In this document: piece after piece, positions 44,231 through 55,432 of the stretch
Position numbering within the stretch: position 1 is the first letter of the stretch
Layout of the letters: each line of letters starts with the position of its first letter
Assembly (NCBI GenBank): GCA_037951105.1
Contig: JBAMJV010002038.1
Coordinates: 1 to 64,000 of the forward strand
Direction of reading: 5' to 3'
DNA length: 64,000 nt
From: Echinarachnius parma
Taxonomy: Eukaryota > Echinodermata > Echinoidea > Clypeasteroida > Echinarachniidae
Notes under the pieces: model-generated
Databases searched by the model: none
The model's input: only the letters and a program-made list of their open reading frames with translations
Told to the model about the DNA's origin: nothing
Translations under genes and position numbers: made by a program

Positions 44231-44985
44231 TCTCGGATGGAAGAAACCTTGCAAGCTGAGCTAACTAGACTGCAGGAATGGTATCACCAGTGGCAACTCC
44301 CTTTCCACCAAGAAAAGTGTAAGGTCGCTCATTATGATCAAAATAATCCATGCTGTGAATACTCTATGAACGCAGAGGGTGATTCCATCCCTGCAGTACA
44401 GCTTGAAAAGGATCTTGGAGTTACATTCGACCACAAAATGTCATTTTCCAACCATGTAGACATCATTAGTGCTTTGGCAAACCCCAAACTCGGAGTCATC
44501 AAACGAACCGTTTCCACCATGGATGAGAAAGTCTTTATGCACCTCTACAAATCAATTGTAAGACCAGCCCTCGAATATTGTTCCACAGTATGGCACCCAT
44601 ACTTTAAGAAAGACATTATGAAAGTTGAAAAGGTTCAGTGGCAGGCAACTCGACTAGTGCACTCATTGAGAAAACTGAGTTATGAAGAGAGACTGAAACA
44701 CTTAAATTTGCCATCACTTACCTACCGACGCCATAGAGCTGATATGATCCAGATAAACAAAATAATAATCTTGACGATCTTCACCCATCAAAGATGTTTG
44801 ATAATTCATCCGGAAGCAGAACTAGAAGTCACCAGTACAAATTGCAGAAGAAACACGTCAACTTAAAGTTGAGGCAGTGTTCTTTTTCACAGAGAGTGAT
44901 AAAGGAATGGAACAGTCTACCCTTGTATATTGTAGAAAGCTCGTCCATAAATGTTTTAAATCCAATTTGAAGAGATGTTGGTCTG
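44215..44985 (+). pseudogene. LINE D ORF2 C-terminus
   Basis: The open frame 44237-44866 includes LTRLQEWYHQWQLPFHQEKC, EKDLGVTFDHKMSFSNHV, SIVRPALEYCSTVWHPYF and KVEKVQWQATRLVHSL, followed by a separate REVIKEWNSLPLYIVESSS. This is the conserved thumb and C-terminal region of CR1/Jockey-type ORF2. It marks the 3' end of the element near 45090. Confidence 0.75.
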
Positions 44986-45139
44986 TAAAAAGAGACATAT
45001 GATGAAGGTTTTGCCTGCCCTTGTCCATCATCTGCTGTACAGCGTCACTAGGGGCAATTACGTTTGTACAACTGTATAAGCCCACATCCAAGTATTTACC
45101 AAGTATTTAGTGTTATTGGGATGGGGTTTCTATAAGAAG

Positions 45140-45955
45140 CAATATCCCAGCTAGCAAGACGATGTTGGGCCAACGTTGGCCCAATGTAACAGGATACGTC
45201 CGCCAGCCCAACATTAGCACAACGTTATTTGTTTATGTTGGCCCAACGTCATTTTGTGACGTCGGCCTAACATCAATTTTTGACAATGGCCCAATGTCAG
45301 TTATCCAACGTAGGCCCGACATCGAATCCTGACGTTGAGACGATATCAAATTCTGACGTTGGCCCAAATGTCCGCCAGCCAAAACATTGGCCCAATGTCA
45401 TTTTGGGATGTTGGCCTGTTATCAATTTTTGACATTGGCCCAATGTCAGTTTCCCAACGTAGGGCCAACATCAAATCCTGATGTTGGCCCGACGTTAAAA
45501 TGTCCGCCTGCCCAACATTGGCCTAACGTTATTTTTTTATGTTGGCCTAACATAAATTTTTGACAATGGCCCAATGTCAGTTGTCCAACGTTAGACCAAC
45601 ATTGAATCCTGATGTTGGACCCTTATCAAATTATGACGTTGGCCCGACGTTAAAATGTCCGCCAGCCCAACATTGGCCCAACGTCATTTTTAGATGTTAG
45701 CCAAACGTCATTTTGTGATGCTGGCCCAACATCAATGTTTGACAATGGCCCAATGTCAAATGTCCAACGTAGGACCAACATCAAATCCCGACGCTGGGCC
45801 AACATCAAATTCTGACACTGGCCCAACATTAAAATGTCCGCCAGCCCAACATTAGCCAAATATAATTTCTTGATGTTGGCCAAACCTAATTTTATGACGT
45901 GGGGCCAATGTTAAGCCAACGTATAGCCAACCATATTCCGATGATTATGTACACT
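45140..45955. repeat. GTTGGCCCAACGTCA minisatellite with higher-order period
   Basis: Short units of about 17-25 bp built on GTTGGCCCAACRT alternate with CAATGTCA and ACATCAA blocks. A marker GTCCGCCAGCCCAACATT recurs near 45197, 45369, 45501, 45655 and 45834, giving a loose higher-order period of about 130-180 bp. Half-units are self-complementary (TTGGGCCAA type), so strands can fold locally. It is non-coding. Open frames here are products of the repeat. Confidence 0.82.
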
Positions 45956-46170
45956 GTTCAAGAAAAAGAAATATGAATAACTGCATGGTTTTCTAGGGTA
46001 TTTCATACATTTAATTCACCCAATAGCTTACATCCATAATCCATAATAACCTTATATTAATTATAATCCGTAACCTATTCCTAGCCCTATATAAGCCTAT
46101 CTTCCTATCGTCCTACGAGCAATTATAATCGGTAAAATATATATACACCTCTTCTTAGCATGTGTGTTTG
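45956..46170. other. Unannotated spacer
   Basis: AT-rich sequence with no recognisable feature. Confidence 0.4.
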
Positions 46171-46174
46171 TTAA

Positions 46175-46744
46175 AGGGATAGTTGAGTTTTGGTAGAGAG
46201 GGCGCTACACACAATATTCTTTTGTGAGATAATGGACAACTGAGTATCAAATATGAAAGAGCATACAATTGTAATGGCAGAACAAACATTATTTGAAAAA
46301 ATCGGTTCGGAAACGGCTGAAATATCCATAAACATAACCATTTGTAATAAATGTGGGGCCCCACAAGTATTCGATAATTTTGAACCAGCCGTTAAAATTC
46401 GTTTTAAAATGCTTCCTCTTTTCCAAACTTTTCAAAAGAGGTTTTTAGATAGTTGTTGATTATCTCTCTATCTAATCACTATTTGAACAAAACATCACTT
46501 TAAAAATATTTTTGTGTAAATGGTTTAAACAAATGCGTTTTTTGAAAGCGCCCTCTTTAGTTTAAACAGCTCTTTTTTGTTTTTATTATAACATGCTTTT
46601 TATTTAGTCGTTTATAATTTTCTTATTCCTTTTGAGCATGGTGGAGTTATAATTATCAGTTTGTAATGTAATGGTGCAGGTTTTGGTTACTAAAATTCAG
46701 TTTGACTAAAACTGTACTCTCTCTACCAGAACTCAAATATCCCT
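46175..46744 (-). mobile_element. TTAA-flanked MITE, family 1, full copy (570 bp)
   Basis: TTAA at 46171-46174 and 46745-46748. The ends AGGGATAGTTGAGTTTTGGT and ACCAGAACTCAAATATCCCT are inverted repeats. Subterminal GAGGGCGCTACAC and the AGCATGGTGGAGTTATAA block match the other copies. Confidence 0.85.
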
Positions 46745-46860
46745 TTAATGGTTAGTATTTGCAGAGAGTTGATTCATAAATAATCAACCTTCAAATCATA
46801 TTCATTACACTATACATGCTACATACAAGTGTTATTTATATTTTTATATATCTTTATAAA

Positions 46861-47286
46861 TCATATACAGCAACAAGGACATGAAAACAATATTTTTCAA
46901 TATAAATAATTACAAAAATTGAAATTTTAGATTTGACTTACGATCATTTATAATCGATCATAGCAATACTTTTTTTTTTTTTTGAAATTATTTCTAATCA
47001 TCAATTGATAACTTAACATTTGAATCGATTACTAATAATCTATATCGTTTATATAATCGATATAATTTGTAATCATATACAGCAACAAGGACATGAAAAC
47101 AATATTTTTCAATATAAATAATTACAAAAATTGAAATTTTAGATTTGACTTACGATCATTTATAATCGATCATAGCAATACTTTTTTTTTTTTTTGAAAT
47201 TATTTCTAATCATCAATTGATAACTTAACATTTGAATCGATTACTAATAATCTATATCGTTTATATAATCGATATAATTTGTAATC
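46861..47286. repeat. Tandem duplication of a 212-bp AT-rich unit
   Basis: 46861-47072 and 47073-47284 are almost identical, down to the T-run, and start TCATATACAGCAACAAGG. The near identity points to a recent duplication or an assembly artefact. Confidence 0.85.
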
Positions 47287-47375
47287 GATTATTGTTATTA
47301 TTTTTGGGGGTAAAATTTATTTAAGATCTCAAAGCAAGTTAACAAAAATATTATAAGTACAAAATACAAAATAAT

Positions 47376-48430
47376 TTATGTGATGTCAACATAGTAATAT
47401 GAATGAAACATACCACAATAAGTTTCATAACACGTTTCAAATAAATTGTACATCCCTCCATTTATCAAGAAATAAAGCAAATTTGTCTCGTTTAAAAAAT
47501 TGATTTGTTCAAGGTGGCAATAATTTTTCAACTGTTTCTTAAATAGTTCAAATAATAATCTACCATTTTTTACATTTCGTAGAGAATATATGTTTTGCGT
47601 ATAAAATAAAAAAAAATTCAAGTGGCAGAAATTCCCTCCAGAAATTTAAAGTCATTTAAAGTGTGTACCTGAAATTGTATTGTAAATGTAAGGGTTACAG
47701 GGCAATCCCAGAACAAATGTGCGAATGATTCAACACTATTTGGACAAAATCACATTGATCAGAATCTAATATACCTACCAATTTCAACTATTTATTTACC
47801 CCAAGAATATTATGTAAAATTTTAAACTGAAAGTAACGCAATTTTGTTGATAATGCATATTTAAAAGGAATAGCGTACATTTCTTTCCAATCCATGATCG
47901 GTTCCAATAAAATTGAGTTCATTTTGTGGTGAAATTGGAACTTGAATTATTTTATCAATGCATAATTTATGAATAAATTTACATATTTTAGTTCTCTTTT
48001 TCAACGTATTAATTAAATGTTCATGCTGATTCATATTTTAAATGGGAGCATTTGTAATGATGCGTTTCCATTGCAAAGGAATGGCGGATATAACAGAATA
48101 CAACTCCATAAAATGACAACGAATATGGTATTTTTTTTACAAATTCATCATAACTAAAAAATTACCCATCTTTTTAAAATAAATAACACAATTTTATTAC
48201 GCCATTATTTATCCAATCAGACTTTAAAACAAGCTTCCCATTTATTTGAATACATGAATTATTCAAAATTACTTGATTATTAATAAAATGATCATGTGGG
48301 TTCTCAAGAAAAGTTAAATCACTCCAGGCTACCAAAATTTCTTTTATAAAGGAGTTACCAATTTCCATCATTTGCTCTTTACTTTTTAAATTACAAGTCC
48401 AGAATAAATCATTTAATCCTCTTTTAAAAT
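47376..48430 (-). pseudogene. L1/Tx1-like LINE ORF2 3' fragment
   Basis: Minus-strand pieces give FIKEILVAWSDLTF and LKSDWINNGVIKL (48371-48174). Further downstream come WKEMYAIPFKYALSTKLRYF and FQFKILHNILGVNK (about 47900-47800), then after a shift CDFCPNSVESFAHLFWDC, a CX2C..HX4C knuckle. This order (thumb, TKLRYFQFKILH, knuckle) is that of L1-like ORF2. Several stops and shifts disable it. The RT core is absent. Confidence 0.7.
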
Positions 48431-48439
48431 GTTACCCAA

Positions 48440-48610
48440 TTTGTAAGCATTATGAGTACGGGGTATGACTCTCATATCACGGTTTTCTCAAGTTCAAATT
48501 TTTTTTTACGGGGGTGTGCCGCACGGAACTCTGAAATGGGGGTCTTAAGAGCTGACTACAAGCACAAAATAATTTATAGAGTCTTTGGAGCTACAAAAAC
48601 TCTGAAACGG
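48440..48610. repeat. Degenerate copy of the GCCGC/poly-G repeat
   Basis: GGGTATGACTCTCATATCAC and GGGGGTGTGCCGCACGGAAC resemble the units at 49010-49285, 52905-53170 and 55200-55432. Confidence 0.4.
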
Positions 48611-48613
48611 GAG

Positions 48614-49000
48614 TTAAAGGTATCTAGTAACTTTGTTGACATGTGCAAACAGTGATGAATGGTTGATGCAATGTATATTGTTGTTATCTCATATGTCCAC
48701 AGGGTAGTGTGTGAACATTTCAAGTCAAATGGACATTGCATGGCCAAGTAATGAGCGAAAATGCAAAGTGATAGTCACTAACTCACTGCACTCACTTTGT
48801 ACACGGTAAGAAAATTTCCGGGGGAGTTTTTCTTATCTGAATACTTCGATCGTACATATCTTTGTAACGAAAGGGAAATTTGACAAACCGAAACATGTCC
48901 CATGATTTTATTGGTAATACGAATACAACAAGGTATGAGGGAACCGCTAGAATTAAAATTTTATTTTGAGGATTTGGACAATGTTACTAAGTCCCTTTAA
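48614..49000 (+). mobile_element. MITE family 2, full copy (387 bp)
   Basis: Starts TTAAAGGTATCTAGTAACTT and ends AATGTTACTAAGTCCCTTTA (48980-48999). It is collinear with 1976-2363, including the central AATGTATAT and CTTTGTACACGG blocks. Confidence 0.8.
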
Positions 49001-49009
49001 GGGGTCTAA

Positions 49010-49285
49010 GGAGCAGACTAAAACTACAAAATACATAGACTTGGAGCTACCAAAGACCTACAGAAACCCTCAAGAAGGCTCAAATGGTGGTCCAAGGAGC
49101 TGACAAGAAGAATAATAATGGACTTGGCGCTACTTAACTACCTAGCCAAGTCATTCCGGGGGTCTATGGAGCGGCAATTTTTGAAAATCGGGTATCTTTA
49201 GAGCGGCAATCGGGTGTTAAAACGGGGTTCTTTTAAGCGGCACATACCCGTCTTACATTAAACATAAGTGCCCCCCCCCCCCCCC
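49010..49285. repeat. GAGCGGCAAT minisatellite ending in a C-run
   Basis: Degenerate units with GGGGTCTATGGAGCGGCAAT, GGGTATCTTTAGAGCGGCAA and AAGCGGCACATACCCGTC lead into GTGCCCCC and about 17 C. The same block in the same orientation is at 55200-55432, and an inverted relative is at 52905-53170. Confidence 0.7.
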
Positions 49286-49616
49286 CGGGGCAACAACACC
49301 CATTGTGTGTCTAAATTAATTTGATTTGTGTTGGTAACATCTAAAACACAACACATATTGCCCCGTAAACCATCGCTGAAAAGAGGACAGGAAGTATTCA
49401 ATAATAGTATTGTTACACAGTGACTATGAATGCTGTTTCGCCCCATAGGCTACTAGTTTTTGCCCATGCAATTCGACAGTGAAAGGGTGGTCAACAGAGG
49501 GCGCCTATAATTATGGACATTTCCACGGGAAAGTGGACATAAAGTGCAACAAAAACAATCTCATGAACCTTTATACGATCGTAGATAATTTGTTTTCATA
49601 AATCATGATCATTTAA

Positions 49617-50042
49617 AGGGATAGTATAGTTTTGGTCAATCTATTTCGTTGGAAACCTGCACCATAACATTACAAACTATTTTAATAGTCATAACTCCAC
49701 CATGCTTGTAAGGTATAGCAAATTACAAACAGCTAAGTAAACAGGATGTTATCATTCAAAAAGAGCCGTTAAAACATAAAATCGCTTTCTAAGAACGAAT
49801 TGGTTTCAACCATTTTTTATAAAAAAATTGTGCGTGTGATGTTTTGTTTGAAAATAAATAAAAAGAGAGATCATCAACAATTATCTAAAACCGCTTTTGT
49901 AAATTAAAAAAAAAGTGTAAGTATTTAATTTTCGTTTTCTTCAATCATCGAATAAATGTGGGATCGCACATTTAATCCTATTAGATATTTGTTGATATTT
50001 TACCTTTTTCTGAACCGATTTTGATCAAAATATCTGTCATTA
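49617..50042 (+). mobile_element. TTAA-flanked MITE, family 1, copy lacking the right terminus
   Basis: TTAA (49613-49616) then AGGGATAGTATAGTTTTGGT. It contains the CCACCATGCTTGTAAGGTAT and GAGAGATCATCAACAATTAT landmarks of the family in the order of 51827-52361. It stops at a T-run before the closing terminus. Confidence 0.75.
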
Positions 50043-50099
50043 AAACAATTTTTTTTGTTTTTAATTAACCCTACAATATATACCCGGTATTCCCACAAA

Positions 50100-50285
50100 C
50101 TCACACACACACGCGCACACACTCAAACACATACATAACAAACACACAGACATGCTCAAACACACACGGGCGCACACACATACACGCAACCTCACACAAA
50201 CACAAACATTAACAAACACATATCTCGCACACACACACGCACCCACACAAACGCACGTATACTATACAAACATAGCACACACATT
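50100..50285. repeat. (CA)n-rich microsatellite
   Basis: ACACAC tracts interrupted by GCGC and AAAC over about 185 bp. Apparent Cys/Val-rich frames here are artefacts. Confidence 0.8.
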
Positions 50286-51826
50286 ACATAGATTGTCCAA
50301 TAATGTAACGCCACACAGATGCAACATGATCCCCCTGGCGTTAAGATTAATATCCCATAAGAAAAGAATAATGGATGAGAAATTAAATAAATGCTAATTA
50401 TACAAGATTATCTTATCTATATGCCCGAATTGCCAACCATGGTTCAGTTATCATGGTTATCATCTAAATGTATATACAGTAGTAGTCTGTGGGCCAGAGG
50501 GGCCTACCGGTGACCCCCCCTATGATCCTCCGACTTGGGTGTCATTTTGTCCATTGATATGTCCAATGTTAGAAACAAAATGTTAACAAGAAAAAAACTC
50601 ATTTATACTATGTTTTTTTACTACTTTTTTGGAGGTATGTAAAAATAGCACCTTTTCATGTTTTGCTTCATTTCTTAGGGTGGGTGAAAATTGAGATTGC
50701 ATTAAATGCTCTTATTTGATAATGGCTAAGTCTTTATCCACTAAACTTCGCTGATACCGATGTCCATATAAGCATACCGTACAGACAAATTTTCGGTGTC
50801 ATAGTTGATTGGCTTCATATAGTTATGACGTCATCAAATTTGCATATGAAAAATCACGGGAATTTCCGTGAACGAAACGGTTAAAAAACAATGTTCATTA
50901 ATATAGTTTGTTTTTTTCACCGTGAAAATGATGGCAGTGAGCTTAAACTTATGGTGTCTACTAGTGAGAGTGTATTCAAATCAGAAACGTGATTATTCTT
51001 TAAATATAATTTACAAAAGGGACGTTTTTGATTACGTAATCACCATGCGTCATATGCAATTTTGAGGCATATAATGGCCAAGTTATCTTGGTCACAAGTG
51101 GGTACATATTGGTTCCTCTTTAGTTTCTTTATTTGAGGGCCAATCACTCTCATATTTGGCACATATGTAAAGCTAGGGGGGCTCTTTAGTTTACAACAAG
51201 TAGAATTTCAAAAGGTCATCATATGAGGGCGCTATTTAATAAAATTAGTTAAAAACATTAAAAATCCTATAAATTCCGACATTGATGAGTTTTTTCTCTA
51301 ACTGTCTGATTTGTTTATACAACTTTATATTTTGCTGGCATTATTATGCAAATTTACTTTTCCTAGAATGAGCTAAAGACGTTTATGTTGTATCTCATAT
51401 TGTTGAGGGTCTAAATTAGGCCTAACTCCTTCTGATCCGAGTGCAATAGGGAATACAACGCGCTACATAAAAAATCTATATAAAACTCAATATTTGTGCA
51501 TACTTTGCAGGACATGTATGTATAGTATTTTATATTCTGTGGTCTAATTTAGACAACAACTGTCTGAACGTTACCTTTGAAAATTAATAAGGAAAATACA
51601 TTGCACTACATAATAATGCGTTCACGTACCATTTTCAGCCCTGGTAATCTAGCACAGAGTGAGTAATTTCTGTCTGAATATATTTACGAATATCAAATAA
51701 AAGCATAACAAACAAAAATTGGTAAACCACATCTAGCCAGATTTAAAAACAAATGTTCTGTATTAATTGTTTGCTTGGACTACCCCTTTTCTCAGAAAAG
51801 GGAAGAGTTGAATACGTCTCATTTAA

Positions 51827-52361
51827 AGGGGTAGTTTAGTTTTGGTAAGGCTGAACTTTAGTAACCAAACCTGGACAGTAACACTATAAACTAATGATTA
51901 TAACTTCACCATGCTCGAAATGTATACAAAACTACAAACGACTAAGTAAAAAGCCCGTTATCATTCAAAAAGAGCCATTACAACTCAAGAGGGCGCTTTC
52001 TTAAAAGGCATTGGTTTCAACCATTTTTCATACAAAATTATGTATGTGATGTTTTATTGAAATAATTATTAAATAGAGAGATCATCAACAACTATTTAAA
52101 AAAAGCTTTTGAACATTTTTGAAAAAGTGCAAGCATTTTTTTTATTTTTTGAAAAAATCATCTAATTATTTGGGCCCCAAATAATTATAAGATCAGATAT
52201 ATTTATTGATATTTCAGCCGTTTCTGGATCGATTTTGACCAAATAAAGTTTATTCTGCCATTAAAATTGCATGTTCTCTCAAATTCGACACTCAGTTTTT
52301 CATTACCTCACAAAAAAATTGTGATGTGCAGCGCCCTCTCTACCAAAACTAAACTACCCCT
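51827..52361 (+). mobile_element. TTAA-flanked MITE, family 1, full copy (535 bp)
   Basis: TTAA at 51823-51826 and 52362-52365. The ends AGGGGTAGTTTAGTTTTGGT and ACCAAAACTAAACTACCCCT are exact inverses over 20 bp. It has no coding capacity. The near-perfect ends suggest recent movement. Confidence 0.88.
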
Positions 52362-52365
52362 TTAA

Positions 52366-52904
52366 GCCTGTTGAACTTATTTATTTTAAACGCCTTTTCT
52401 TTTTTAGTACCGATACACACCATATACCAAAATATCCCTTGAACTCATTAGGAGACACCTATGGCAGCGAAAATGAGCTGCAACGATCAATGTGGACATG
52501 TCGATCACAAACAGAAAGAAACCATGGTCAACCATCAACATTATCAATGACCCCAAGAAGGCAATGGACGTACTACATGTATAACATTACACCAAACACT
52601 GTTTGTTATCATCTCTTGTTGAACACAAGAGATGAAGGGTGACAGATACTGTACAGGTAATATCATCACAAACAGATAAAAACAACAATCAACCGTCTAC
52701 AAAATGAACATGGCAGTTGGCTTCAGTTCAGGCCAACTGAAATCTTATATCAATTACCATGGACTTTAATTATTTGCCGTGCAATACATACTTTTGTACT
52801 TTTGTTTTATTTATCCAATGACGACATCCAAATGTTATATCGCCTGAGTGGACATTCCTTCATTCAGCTGTCATACTGTCTTAATTTTTATTAGCTAACT
52901 AGTA
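52366..52904. other. Unannotated spacer inside the inverted-repeat structure
   Basis: A 67-codon plus-strand frame (52439-52642) shows no known motif. Nothing else is recognised. Confidence 0.35.
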
Positions 52905-53170
52905 TCCGGGGGTAGGAGGTGTGTGTATATTTGCCAAACGGGTATGAGCCGCTTCAAAGACCCCCTTTTTCACAGCCGGTCCGGCTGCTCCTAATAAGGG
53001 CCTGTTTTATTAAAGGACACTCCCTGCTCGTAAGATTCTCATTTTCATCAAAAAGGCTGGTTGCCACTCCTAAGGTTCTCATTTTTATTTTGTAAAGGCC
53101 GATCGCCGCTCCTATACGGGTCCCATTTGCATATTTTAAAAGGCCGCTTTTAAGACCTCGGCCTCAAAAA
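52905..53170. repeat. Inverted relative of the GAGCGGCAAT minisatellite
   Basis: It starts GGGGGTAGGAGGTGTGTG and ACGGGTATGAGCCGCTTC. Three to four degenerate units of the form GGCCG-TCGCCGCTCCTA-GGTCTCATTT follow. Confidence 0.6.
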
Positions 53171-53214
53171 TGTCTTTCATCTTATAGCAATTTGTAGCTT
53201 GTATCATTTATCAT

Positions 53215-54645
53215 TTTGTATTATCACACAACTTCCTGCCAATGGCGGGCAAATCTGAGCGTTATGTTGTTAGTGTCTGCCAGATCTTCGATAGTACACC
53301 TTCCATGTACCAGATCACAACTATAAGCAGGTGGTCATTGGTCTGAGGGGTTTGACCGCATTTGTACTTTGCTGCACCTTCGATGTATCCCCAGTTCAAC
53401 ATGTTGGAGTTGCATCTTCACACGCCTGACCGAAGCCTATTCAGGCTACGTCAAGTCATCCAGGGTTAGTTTAATCCTGCTGGCAGTGCATCTAATGTCT
53501 GCATAGGCAAACGCTTGTCTACTGGCTTCTCCTCCAGTCTCTCCTCCCAGAGTTTCTTGAAGACACACTGCAGTCCAGAGGGTCAACATATGAAAGGAAG
53601 CTATTCTTTGACTTAAGGCGCCGAGGATGCAGTGGGTGGTCATTGAGGGGATGCATTTCGTCCTCTATTTGTCTCAGTCGTTCATTCTGGCTAGCAACAT
53701 CTCTCCTTATTTTAGGGGGTGCGATGCCAAAGAGCAGATAGAAGTTATTAGTCCTAGTTGGTCTCATTCATCATGTGATGTAACGGCAGCTTAATTGTGT
53801 TAAGCACAGGATCAATCTTCTTTGCATGTGATGAGCGTTCCCACACCGGACAGGTAAATTATGTAGTAAAGTTTCAAAGAGCTAGACCGGTAGCTCTGAT
53901 TGTTTTCGGGTTTTCTCCCAACCTGGATGTGCTCAGTTTGCCAAGAAAGGCATTCATGGAGCTGACCTTCCCCTTGAGCTTCGTGATATAGGCATTGTAC
54001 TTCAAACATAATGTTCCAGTCTAGTTCCATTCCAGTGATCTACAGCTTCCGTTTGATTAGCCTTCATGTGGTTCTCTTTGTAGTATGAGAATAATTGGTA
54101 AGACCCTCGCACAAGGGGGCTTCTGCCTTAGGGAATTCATCACGTTGGGTGGTGATACAAAAGTCGTCTGCATAGATGAAGCTCCTGGTGTCATGTAAGA
54201 TAGGCTGGTCGTTAACATAGATCTATGTTGAACAGATTAGGGGCCAGAACGCTTCCTTGGGAGAGGCCATTCTTCTGCTTATGGCAACGACTTTTCTTTC
54301 CAGACAGCTCGACGAAGAAGGGTCTATTCTCAATCAGGGTCTTCATCATGTAGGTCATGTGCATGTTGTTCACATTCAGTAGTTTTTGTAGGAGCTTGTG
54401 GTGGTTGACATTATCAGAATCTGCTGAGAGGTCTACAAACACAGCTCCAGTTAAGACACCTTGCTGAAAACCATCTTATATACATTATTGTGTAAGGTTG
54501 AGCAGTTGGCTTGTGCAAGACTTCCCAGGCCGGAATCATGCTTGCTCCTTCATCAGAGATGGTTCTACAACTGTACTTTAAATGTGGGTCAGAATTATTC
54601 GCTCAAACAGCTTGAAGATGTTGAAAGAAGTGAGACCGGTCTGTA
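53215..54645 (-). pseudogene. LINE G: RT and C-terminal domain, decayed
   Basis: On the minus strand: FNIFKLFERIIL, EQACFRPGKSCTSQLLNLTQ with one variant residue, GAVFVDLSADSDNVNHHKLL, QKNGLSQGSVLAPNLFNI, and after a shift VNDQPILHDTRSFIYADDFC, so YADD survives. Further on come LFGIAPPKIRRDVASQNERL, HPLHPRRLKSKNSFLSYVDP and finally SLNRLRSGV with a NSNMLNWGYIEGA knuckle-like segment. These are successive blocks of a Jockey-superfamily ORF2. Frequent shifts and stops show it is dead. It lies inside the 6.2-kb inverted-repeat structure. Confidence 0.78.
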
Positions 54646-54799
54646 ACTGTATGAGAATGCTGTTCAGTATGGCACGGAATAGTATTGAAGTAAAAGTTAC
54701 TATGTTACGATGGATGCCGCTCAGCGACAGGGACATGCAGTCACCTCCCAACAGAGTGGCCCGTACATGCAATCTTGGTTCTGGTATGATTTACATTTA

Positions 54800-55180
54800 G
54801 TTGGTGTCTGTTTAGGATTGTAGTGAGTGTGACCTAAATATCATAGATCATTCGTTTGCTCATGAGCTCTTGACTTCAATCCAAAGGTCTTCAGCATAAA
54901 TTAAAATCGGTTCAGCGGTTTGGTTAAGTAAAATCAATTGTAATCTCATTTAAGTTCAGGATGAACCAGTGGTTCACGGTTTCATACGCATGCGCATAGG
55001 CAGCAATTGGCTGAACCTCCCAAATTCTGAAGTCATCTCTTCTATGGACTGTGGCTCGTGAATATCATGGGTCAGGAGCCAGTCTGCCCAGGTTTTGGGG
55101 TGCTCTTATTGTGATTGCATGGTGCTGGTTTAGGATCAGGCGCTTGAAAAGCTCAAAGATGTTGCACAGAAGGTAGATGC
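54800..55180 (-). pseudogene. Possible second scrambled LINE fragment
   Basis: Minus-strand pieces HLFELFKRLILNQ and AYAHAYETVNHWF resemble the KLFERIIL and DLSA-YDTVNH blocks of LINE G but are out of place relative to it. This may be part of another copy or a rearranged piece of the same one. Confidence 0.3.
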
Positions 55181-55182
55181 TT

Positions 55183-55432
55183 TCCCGGGGGGGGGGGGGG
55201 GGGGGGGGGCACTCGAATGATTTTTTGACGGGAGCAGACTAGAAGAAGAATAATGGACTTGGCGCTACTCAACTACCTAGTCAAGTCATTCCGGGGGTCT
55301 ATGGAGCGGCAATTTTTGAAAATCGGGTATCTTGAGAGCGGCAATCGGGTGTGAAAACGTGGGTTTTGTAAGCGGCACATACCCGTCTTACATTATACAT
55401 GAGTGCCCCCCCCCCCCCCCCCCCCCCCCGGA
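55183..55432. repeat. G-run, GAGCGGCAAT minisatellite and C-run
   Basis: About 26 G near 55184-55209 are followed by units collinear with 49080-49285 (GGGGGTCTATGGAGCGGCAA, AGCGGCACATACCCGTC) and then a run of about 23 C. The inverse homopolymers at the two ends could pair. Confidence 0.75.

Noticed and set aside
45650..45883. 77-residue frame in the minisatellite
   Set aside because: It is a direct product of the repeat units, with no independent evidence of coding.
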